A DNA stretch of 64,000 nt from positions 124,001-188,000 of the forward strand of contig MU277727.1 in assembly GCA_022385805.1 (NCBI GenBank). The letters run 5' to 3'. Below, in pieces: positions 55,343 through 64,000 of this stretch (its first letter is position 1; every line of letters begins with the position of its first letter). Source of the stretch: Pilatotrama ljubarskyi. Lineage: Eukaryota > Basidiomycota > Agaricomycetes > Polyporales > Polyporaceae. The translations under genes and the position numbers were made by a program. The notes under the pieces are model-generated. The model had not been told where the DNA came from, made no database searches, and saw nothing but the letters and a program-made list of their open reading frames with translations.

Positions 55343-58300
55343 TCATTTTCTCGTTGACCCGAATCCCTCGGTCACCCACGACGACCCCAGCTCTTTCTCC
55401 TCTATCTTCACCTTCGCCTCTCGCTGCTCAACCTTTGGCTTGCTTAGGGACTCAAACCCTGCCAACATCTGCTTCGGCTCGGTCTTCGGCACCGGTCCCC
55501 AGCTAAAGCCTGCAGGAGGCGGTGGCGGAGGTGCCTTGACGCTCGGAAGTTGGTTGGTGTGGGGGGACGGACCATGGTGTTTCCCCTTCGCGCCACGAGC
55601 TGCTCCTATTCTCCCAGGAGGCGACCCTGCGTCTGAGTAGGAGGATGACGGGGCGGACCACGGGAGCGACGTGCCAAAGCTTCCTGGAGGAGGCGGAATC
55701 CACGTTGGTGAGGTGACAGCGGGATCAAACCCGAGCGCGGGTGCGGGCGGGACGCCATTGTTCAGGCCTGCGAAGAAAGCCGCGCCGACGCCGAGTCCGG
55801 AGCCGGGCGCGAGGAGAGGCTTGCGCGACGTGCGTGGCTCGCGAGCCGGCGGGAGCGCGTCGACCGCCTTCGTGTTGAGTAGCGGCTCCTTCCGCGCCTT
55901 CAGCAGCGCGCGCTTCAGCTTTTGAGCGCTACGCTCAGCGTTCAGGGCTGCTGCGGTAGATGCAGCGATGTTGGGTGTCACTTCACGTCCTATGCGCTCG
56001 GCGCGATCTGGGAGACGTTTGTCTCGGCTCGAGGTCGTCGAGAACGAGAGCATCCCTTGTGGGTTGGCGGAGAGATCCAGCTGTGCTACGCGATCTGCGA
56101 GGGCGGATACGTCCGTTTCTTCCTGCTCAATCGCGAGGTCGATGTTGCGGTATGTGCGGTTGATCGTATCCAACGAAGGAGGTCTAAGGAGGCAAGAACG
56201 ATTAGAGGTGATGGGGCACCACTGCCAACGGACAGGACTCACTTCAGACTTGGCTTGCCGTTCTTCATGCTGTTCAGCTTTTTCTTCGAAGCTTGAATAT
56301 GGTCCTCCAGCTGCTGAATTCGGCCGCGAATCGTCTGTGCGCCTCGTCAACCAAAACATAGCGAATCAGAAGAGATGACCACTCACCCTGATCTCCCTCC
56401 GCAGCTGAGCCTGCGTCTCCAGGTGCTCCGGACTGAGCGTGCGGGCTTTGAGCATCCGAGCAAATTCCGCATCCTGCGATGCCTTGCTGAACCGCGCAAT
56501 CTCTTCCTTTCGCGTCGTCGCTGTGGCTCTTATGAATGACTGAGATTACCGCACTAGAGAAACCACTCACCCTTCAGCATGTCGCTCTCGAGCTCACGGA
56601 TATGCGAGATGCAGACGGCTTTCTGCTTCTCCCACTTCTCAAGCTCCCGTTCAACCTCCTTCATGATCTGCTTGAACTGTGGCAGGTCGCCCATGATCCA
56701 CTTTGTCGGGTCGATGAGGTCTTGCGCGTTCTTGTTCCCGGTACCAGGGCGGTTTAGCTGGGCAGCGCGAGCCTTTGCTCGATTGGCCAGTGATTTGAGC
56801 TAGGTAGCAGGGTCAGAATGGCGTGGTTATGTAGTAGAGAAAGCCATGTACGTACGTCTTCCAGCTCCTTTGCCAGGGTAGAGAACAAGTACAGACATTC
56901 CGTCTGCATGCCCTGTGCTACCGCTGCTTGCGATGGAGGCTGCGGTTGCGACGGTGCGCCCGGCAGGCCAGAGGGAGGAGGAACAACTGGCGGTGCAGGA
57001 GGCTTGCCGAATCCACCGAAGGCTGACGGTTTGGCAGGCTGTCCGGGAGTCCCGAAGCTGCTCCCTCCGAAGAAAGACGGTGTCGGTGTGCTCGCGGGAG
57101 CGCTTGGTGGGCCAGAGAGCGGGGCCGGGGAGGAGGGCTTCGCAGCCGACGCAGCGGAGAACAAGCTGGGTGAACCGAACGTGGGTGCGGAGGGCTTCTG
57201 ACCAAAAAGACCACCCGAGGGAGCAGTGGGTTTCTGGCCGAAAAGAGTTCCTTGTGGAGCAGCGGGCGGGGTGAATACTGGAGGGGCACCGAATATGGAG
57301 GGCGTCCCAGGGGTGCCTGGGCCCTTAAGCGAAGGAGCTGCAGCAGAGGAGGACGGCTTGGTAGGCTCTACGGGTTCTTCGCTCGGAGTGACCGGTGGTT
57401 TCGAAGCGAAAAGTGAAGGCGAAGCGGTAGGAGAAAGGGAGAAGGGAGAAGGAGTCGGTGGTTTTGTTGGGCCACCAAGGCCACCAAAGAGGAGCGGCGG
57501 CGTTTTGGGTCTCGATGTCGGCTGTTGTGCCGCGCCCTTCGCACCGGCAATGGGGATGGCGGGTGAGGCGGATCGAGCTTTCTTCGGGGAGGACGACGGG
57601 CCCTCTCGTTCCTCCTCGTCCTCTGGTTCTTCTTCATTCTCTTCGTCAGACACGTCATCTCCACTAATAGGCTGGTTCGCGAGAGGCGAGCTACGAGTAG
57701 GACGAGTAGACGGACGGCCAAGCCCAAGCAGCCCCGTGCCCGTCGCCGGAGTGGGAGAGGAGGTGGGCGGTGCGGACGTCGCGCGGGTCACAGGTGGAGG
57801 AGGTGCCGCAACGGGTGAGCCGGGGGGTGTGGTGCTAGTCTCTCGCGCAGGCGCCTTCCCCTTACCTTTCGGGCTGGGGCCTGGCGATTCTGGGACGGGT
57901 GAACCTGGGGGTGTCGTGCTTGTTTCGCGAGCCGAGACAGATGTGGGGCTCTCAGGTTCGATCTTGACTGCAGGGACAGGGGAAGGTGACGGAGACCTCT
58001 CAGGCGTGCGAACCTCCTTGGAGAGGCCGCCCACAGATCCGGACGGTGGGGTCTTCCGAGACATAGGTTGCTTCGCCGTTGGAGACTCCGGGGGAGTCTG
58101 GGACTGCACAACTTCCTCTTCCTCCGGTTCCTCATCTTCACTGACCTCTTCCTCGTCAGATTTGAGGAAATCGTCGATACCGTCGTCTCCAGCCTCGCTT
58201 CCCTCCTCAGCGTCCTCGTCATCGTCTTGTGAGCGGAAGGAAATATTCCCAACTTCGTCTTCTTCCTCCTCTTCTACGCAGGACAATGTACAAGGCGTCA

Positions 58301-61300
58301 GTGCACAGCTTAGCATCAAGGAACAAGTTGACTAACCCTTCTCCTCAGCGGCCTGCTTGAGAGAGGCAAACACAGACACTGGCTTCTTCCACTCTTCGGC
58401 GGTCTTGCTGACGCCTTGAGGTTTGGTCTCCTCCGTCTTCTCGCCCTCCTTCTCCCGGAGCATCTCCCCAAAGCTCTTCTTCGCACCACTGGCGGCCGCG
58501 GCGAACGGACTGGGAGCGCTACTGAATGCACTGAATGCACTCGTGGCGGGGGCGCTGCTGGGCTGCGCAGCCGGTTTCGCGAAAGGCGAAGGCGATGAGC
58601 CAAAGGCCGACTTCCCGAAAAACGACGTCTGCCCAAGCGGAGAAGGAGTACCGAAAGCGGACGGGGGCTTCGTGGTGCTGTCCTTGTCGTCTGATTTTGT
58701 AGCGCCAAAGGAAGTCTGGCCGAAGAGCGCAGACGGTTGCGAGGTCGACGCAGACTTTTGCAAAAAGGGGGAGGAGGTTGGGGTAGTGCTTCCGAATGCT
58801 CCGAATGCTCCGAAGCCTGTCCCCAGCTTGGAGAAGCCAGTCGTCGACGTCGTCAGTCCCCCGAAGGCACCTCCGGCGGCGGGCGTGGCTGGCGTAGTGC
58901 TCACAGCGGGAGGTGCGGCAGGCTTTGAAGCAGGCGTTGCAGGTGGAGTGGCAGCAGGTGTCACAGGAGCCGCTGCCTTTTCTGGAGAACTGACCGGAGT
59001 CGTCGACGCCGTGCGTTCGGTGGTTGCGGTGCTCTGCGGGCCTCCTGAAGCACTTGGCGTCGCAGGAGCAGCACTGAACGCTGACTTGGGTTGCTGCTCT
59101 TCATCCTCGGGCTTCTCTGCACTAGGGGATGCCCATACAGGTTTAGTCTCATTGGAAGGCGACTTCTGCACCGCTGCCGTTCCAAATGCGCTCGGCCCTG
59201 CGTTCGCGAAACTGGCAAATCCTCCGCCAGAGGAGGTCGACGGCGCGCCTGGAGAGGTGGAAGCCGTGGTCGATGGCTGTCCAAAGGCAGACTTGCCGAA
59301 GGCCGACTGACCAAACGCTGATTGTCCGAATGCTGACTGGCCAGACGATGGCTGCCCAAACGAGGACTGTCCGAAGGACGACTTGCCGAATGCGCTTCCT
59401 TGGCCCAAGCCGGCAAATGCGCCGCCGGCAGGGGACGCGGATGGTTTGGTCTCGTCGGGCTTCGAGGTTGCAGAGGCTCCGCCAAAGGCGCCACCGTGAC
59501 TGCTCGAGGTTCCCGCAGGTTTCTGTTCTGCGGGCTGAGAACCGCTGGCCCATGCAGGCTTGGCATCCGTTGTCGCCTGCTGCGCTGCACTTGCAAAGGA
59601 AGTAGGGGCTGAGGCAAATGCGGCGAACCCTCCTCCGTTGCTGCTTCCAAAGGCGCCTGTAGCGGGTGGCTTGGTAGGGGTGGTAGACGATCCGAAGGAA
59701 GAGCTTCCGAAGCCAGATTGACCGAACGCAGGCTTCCCGAAGGAGGACTGACCGAAGGGAGATTGCCCGAACCCTGACTGCCCAAAAGCAGGCTTGGCGG
59801 CGGCCGCTCCGAAGCCGGATTGACCAAACGCAGGCTGGCCGAACGCAGATGCAGGCTTAGACTCTGTGGATGTTGGCTTCGATGCGTCGCCGTCGGTCGC
59901 TGGTTTGGACGTGAAGGCGGACGATCCTCCCCCGAAGGCACCCCCGCCGCTGAAGGCCCCGCCACCTCCGAACGAACTGGAGGTTCCGAACGCAGAAGGG
60001 CCGCTAGTAGCGAAGGCGCCAAAGCCCGTCGGTGGCTTCACAGGGCCGGCGCCAAAGGCGGCAAATGTCGGGCTCGCGGTCGCGCCGCCGCCAAAGGGAG
60101 ACGTGGACGGAGAGGCCTGCGGCTGCGTGCCAAAGGAACCGAACATGGAGTTGGTACCTGCACCGGACTTTGGCTGAGAACTCTCCCCTCCGCCTCCTAG
60201 AGACATGCCGCCTAGACCGGAGTCGGTCTCGGATACCATGGGGTCCTCAGAGGCGGAAGCCATCTCTACTGACATGGACGGCGTAGACATTGAAGGGGCT
60301 TGCAGTGACTGTGCCGGGGAGGTCTGGAAGCCGAAGCTAGTATTACCGAACGCAGCTGGCGCGCCAGAAAATGCGCCGAAGCCGACGCCTGTTCCGGGAG
60401 TGCCGGTGGTTGAGCCGAACGCACTCTGTTGACCAGGGCTCGTTGCAGGCGCAGCAGGGGTCGCAAATGTGCTCTTAGGGGTGGTGGGGATAGCAGGAGA
60501 TGTGGAGACGGGAGCAGCGGAGGCTGCTGCCATACCTGGGTAAGCCAGACCTTGCGTTTGGATTATGTGCCAGCCTGTCAGAGTACCGTCGCTCGCATAG
60601 AGGTACATGATTGGCGGCGGTGGGACGTCCGTCTCTTCACCTGATGGTCCGGTGTATTGATATGGCTTGTCGTTCGTGATATCCAACTCCAAGCCAAGGA
60701 GAACGGTCTCGTTCATATCTGCATCGAGCGGTACCGAAGGTGTGGAAGTCTCTTCCAGCGTGAGATTGTACCAGGACTCCAGAGGCGAAGAGTCCGTGAA
60801 GCTTCCAATGAGACCGATGTCGGAGGAGGTGCTGTCGCCCACAAAGAGAAGCAAGCGAGAAGGCTCCCAGTTTCGCAAGACAATGACGAAGGAACCGGGG
60901 GGCCTGAGCCCAGGGAAAGGCAGGTAGGGGGAGTTCAGCTTGACATCGCCAGCCGTATTTGCCTTCGAGTCAAGGGACAGAATGTAGTGGGACTGCTCAA
61001 CGTCGGGGCTGAACTGACCTGCTGGGACGTATATCGCGTGGAACTCTGGGTTCGAGAGCCACGTCGTGGAGATGACGCTCTGGCCGTCGACAGCTTGTGG
61101 CCTGGGAACGAAGGTCTTTACGGCGGAGGTGTCTGTAGGGCTGAAGGTGACAATGTCACCGCTCTCGAGACCTATGGCGATCTGCTTTCCCTTGGGCGAC
61201 CACGACGCTGAGAGGGAGCGTCAGCTGGGTCGCAAGGGACTCACGAAAAATGGCCAAATCACCTGAGCTAGGGTTTGTCGGGGGCGAGCCTCCGGAACTC

Positions 61301-62022
61301 CATCCGCCGAGTGCGGCCATCTTGTGGACATCGAGGATTTGCACAGATGGGGCGTCTCCTGGCTGACGGAGGACGGCTACGAGTTCCACATCGCCAGGGC
61401 TGGGCAGGATATCTCGGACGGCCTGTCCACTCGGAGATGGGAAGGTGTGTAGTGCTGGGGCGCTGGCGGACGTTTGGAAGAGATTGTGGGAATCGTACAC
61501 GCTGAGAGCGCCATTGGTGAAGGAGACGAGCAATCGAGCATCGTCCTGGGTGAAGAGGACGATGTGGGGGGCGGCAGGCAGGGCGAGAGTGACGCGGGGC
61601 TGTATGGAGAGGGGACCGTCGGATGAGGAGGACGAGAACACGGCACGGAGGTCGGTCAGAGGGGATAGTACGAGGGCTGGAGGATGGAAGGTGAGGCGGG
61701 AACGGCGCAGAGGAGTGAGCCGGACGTACCGTATGAGCCGTCAGAGTTGCGTGTTGCAGCAGCAAACCAACCTGCTCTGTTTGCGACGGCGAAGAGGCGA
61801 CCTTTTCCAGGAAGGGCGTCGAGGTCGAGAGGTTGAGGAGAAAGGCGCAGACGTGCGCGTTTGTTCAGGAGCCTCAGCGCGAGGAACTACGGAAAGGGAA
61901 CGGTGAGTAGCACCCGAGAGCAGAAGGCGGAAGGTGCGTACGTCTGCCTCTTTCTCGTTTGCGTCCCTGGACAACCGCTGCAGCTGGGGCTGTGGCGGAG
62001 GTTGCAGCTGGGTGACGTTCAT
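55343..62022 (-). CDS. NUP159: FG nucleoporin Nup159 (Nup214 homologue)
   Basis: Cytoplasmic-side nuclear pore protein that anchors the DEAD-box helicase Dbp5 for mRNA export. Nine minus-strand exons (62022-61942, 61886-61730, 61676-61263, 61207-58337, 58273-56856, 56799-56571, about 56520-56387, a 92-nt exon near 56240-56330, 56183-55343) give about 2078 residues. The N-terminal ~420 residues form the beta-propeller (FAVANRAGWFAAA, ASWSPKGKQIAIGLESGDIV, LESWYNLTLEE). A long SAFG/PSFG/TSFG region follows, interrupted by an acidic Ser-rich segment (residues ~1180-1250). The C-terminal helical region begins TECLYLFSTLAKELEDLKSL, for Nup82-complex assembly. Exon 3's end was set by phase and intron length. 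The ~1 kb plus-strand frame at 57226 is its antisense shadow. Confidence 0.9.
57814..57930 (-). repeat. Direct duplication in the Nup159 linker
   Basis: The peptide ARETSTTPPGSPV occurs twice about 27 residues apart, in the Ser/Pro-rich region between FG blocks. The DNA copies differ at several third-codon positions, so the duplication is not recent. Confidence 0.7.
59284..59395 (-). repeat. Tandem 15-bp repeat coding SAFGQ units
   Basis: Successive FGQ-spaced units (SAFGQ, SAFGK, SSFGQ) in the Nup159 FG region. Units share near-identical 15-bp DNA. Confidence 0.75.
59690..59860 (-). repeat. Second tandem FG-repeat cluster
   Basis: Units of PAFGQSGFG type repeated with 15-30 bp period in Nup159. 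Same class as the cluster at 59284-59395. Confidence 0.75.
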
Positions 62023-62354
62023 GTTGTGGGCGTGTAATCAGTGCGTTCACTGGGCATGAGATGCGTGAGTTTGTCGGGGAGAGATAGCAGAGCGACAGAG
62101 CACGAAGTGGGGAAAGAGGAGAGAGAGAGGATGAGGAGGGGGAGGGGGAGGAGGAGGAGGAAGGAAGAGGAGACGCGCGCGACGCGTCTGAGCGAATCGA
62201 ATCTGCGACTCTGAGGCTCTCGCTTGGATCCGTTCTGTCGCGTTCGCCGCCGCCGCCGTCGTCCTCGTCGTCGAGTGCGCCCCGGTCGTCGTTCCCAAGC
62301 TCGCGTTCCGGATGCTCGACGCCACACTCGTCGTCCTCGCCGCTGCCGTCCACG
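62023..62354. promoter_or_regulatory. Shared promoter: NUP159 / 5-phosphatase
   Basis: 332 bp between divergent starts. A nearly pure purine tract (62113-62172, plus strand) abuts the NUP159 side, and GCC/GTC-rich CT sequence lies on the phosphatase side. Confidence 0.5.
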
Positions 62355-64000
62355 ATGGCCACCGCCCAGATCGTCCTCCCGCCCATCCAGTCCCCGCCCC
62401 CGCTCGAGATCCCCGCACTCACCGCAGGCTCCGGCACCCCCGCCCACTCTCCTGACGTATCCAGAGAACCCACGCCCCGCCCCCCGTCCAGGCCAGGTGT
62501 GTGCTACTCGCAGACAGCGAGCTTGGACGTCTTGCTCACGACGTGTTCCAGCGCACTCGAATGTCCTCGCTCGTCTCCACGCCCTCTTCCCCTCAACCCC
62601 CCATCATCCTCCGAGCCCACACCCTCCAGCTGACTCTCCCGTCGCCGTACAGCCCCCTCCCCCAGATCCGCCAAAGTTCATCAAGGTCAGGATACTCACA
62701 TGGAACATGCACGACTCCCTCCCAAAGGTCCGTCCCAGCTCCCCCCTCTTGTCCCCACCCCTACTGACCCTACCCAGGGTGATGTCGAGGACCTTCTCGG
62801 TTCTGTCCCCGTAACCAACCCCGCCCTCCCTCCACAGCCCCCTTCCGCCACCCTACCCACCTTCCCTGCTAACGCAGAGCATCCCTACCATATCGTCATA
62901 GTGTAAGTTCACCCACTCCCCTCTCCACTCCTGGCCCGCCCAGCTCTGACAAGAGTTCACCCTAAGCGCAGGTCAGGAATGCCCCAGTGCTTCAGGTCAG
63001 CCAAGCCCTTCTCTTTCAGCTTACACAGGGTACTCACACACCCCGACCTCCAGGCATCCCAATGGCCCTCGGCGCCGGTTTCAAGCTCAACAGCAAGGAC
63101 AACTCACGCTCAAGGCATTCCCTCCTACCACAAGACGCAGACGATGCCCTCCGCAAAAGCGCAGAGACCGACCTTCTCACTCCTACTGAGAAGCCCCATG
63201 AACATCACCACCCGCCTTCCAGTTGGTCATCCGTCCTTGAGAACTGGTACTGCCATCCCCCGGTAGCAGGGACCAAAGACGCAGTAGCGTCGGATCCCAA
63301 TCTCAAGACTCACCACGAAGCCCAGCGTATAGGTCCCTACGAGCTTCTCGTCAAGGAGCGTATGATGGGCCTTTACCTGGCTGTCTTCATTCACCGAGAG
63401 GCCAAGCCGCTCGTTCGAGGTGGCTAGCTTACCCTGCCTTTTCTCGCCTTTCCTGACGCCAAGTATAGGTACCTCAAAGTCGGCCGTGACCGCTGGACTC
63501 ATTGGAGGGCGGGTAGGCAACAAAGGCGGCGTAGGCATCAGCGTCAACTTAGCTGGCACCACCTTGCTCTTCATCAACGCGCATCTAGCAGGTAGTGTCT
63601 CGTACTTGTCGTGTCCGCAACCTCGTCTAAGAGATTGTAGCTCACGAGGGCAGGCTACACCATCGCCTCGCCGACCTCGCCAAGATCAAGGTATACCACG
63701 AGTCCTCAGTGTGCACCTCACTGCCCAATCTGACGCGCCCGTCAGGCCGAGCTTGCAGTCAACGACTTCCTTTCTCCAGATGATCCCCGGTTTATGGCTG
63801 AAGGTATGTGACTTCTCCAAGTCGGCTACCACGAAGGTTCACGCGGGATCAGACATCACCGACCGCTTCGACTTCACCTTCATTTTTGGGGACCTGAACT
63901 TCCGACTGGACATCACGCGACTGCACGCTGACTGGCTCATCTCCCGCAAAGGTACAGTACCGCGGTGGTCATCATGGAAATAATATCTCATTTGTCCACA
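62355..64000 (+). CDS. Inositol-polyphosphate 5-phosphatase (3' end missing)
   Basis: Removes the 5-phosphate from phosphoinositides or inositol phosphates; fungal members act in membrane traffic. The visible exons are 62355-62496, 62552-62727, 62778-62903, 62967-62995, 63054-63419, 63469-63591, 63641-63690, 63746-63803 and 63853-63951, and the gene runs off the window inside the next intron. IPPc-domain motifs in order: VRILTWNMHDSLPK, VVAGQECPSASG (formed across a 29-nt exon), KERMMGLYLAVFIHR, GLIGGRVGNKGGVGISV, LLFINAHLAAHEGRLHHR and FIFGDLNFRLD. The catalytic PAWCDR-type box is expected just beyond the edge. There is no SAC1 domain N-terminal to it, unlike synaptojanins. Confidence 0.88.

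Noticed and set aside
57226..58335. Long plus-strand frame of 369 codons
   Set aside because: Antisense of the Nup159 coding exon; Gly/Ser/Val-rich shadow with no domain. GC-rich coding exons commonly leave the opposite strand open.
58423..59310. Plus-strand frame of 295 codons
   Set aside because: Antisense shadow of the FG-repeat exon of Nup159; Ala/Val/Gly-rich and without motifs.
59284..59860. CRISPR-like repeat array
   Set aside because: Repeats are in frame and encode FG units inside a nucleoporin exon; there are no unique spacers.

Overview
The window is nuclear DNA from a filamentous basidiomycete, most likely a wood-decay Agaricomycete (Polyporales-like). The evidence is a GC-rich composition, genes cut by many 48-70 nt introns with GTRNGT donors, very short intergenic gaps, a GSTFuA-like glutathione transferase and a basidiomycete-type homeobox regulator. 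The genus assignment is inference. Prokaryotic gene calling fails here: nearly every gene had to be assembled by hand from exons using splice signals, phase and family motifs.

Left part (1-29.5 kb): a partial disordered protein; a GSTFuA-like glutathione transferase; the GPI-lipid remodelling protein CWH43 (20 exons); the AP-3 adaptor beta subunit; the ARID subunit SWI1 of SWI/SNF; a 3.5-kb stretch without recognisable genes; a TMEM41B/VTT ER membrane protein; a Zn2Cys6 transcription factor; a J-domain protein; and an F-box-like protein.

Middle part (30-44 kb): a CobW metallochaperone GTPase, the splicing factor Saf4/CCDC130, ribosomal protein uS10 (RPS20), eIF4B, the Arp2/3 subunit ARPC2, a homeodomain transcription factor with a 2.1-kb gene-free upstream region, and U1-70K.

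Right part (44-64 kb) is very compact: COX10, ZNF830-like, mitochondrial citrate synthase, tRNA m7G methyltransferase TRM8, exosome RRP41, nicotinate phosphoribosyltransferase, a PIN3/LSB-type SH3 protein, the methylosome/Sm-assembly factor ICln, the nucleoporin Nup159, and a 5' part of an inositol-polyphosphate 5-phosphatase that runs off the right edge. Many neighbours are divergent pairs sharing 170-380 bp promoters.

The genes do not form a biosynthetic cluster or a mobile or defence system. I found no transposon, CRISPR array, tRNA or rRNA. What stands out is gene structure: three likely GC-AG introns, start codons isolated on 3-, 4- and 7-nt coding exons, stop-free introns of 3n length that could be retained, two intronless genes in an intron-dense neighbourhood, and a loose gathering of RNA-processing genes.
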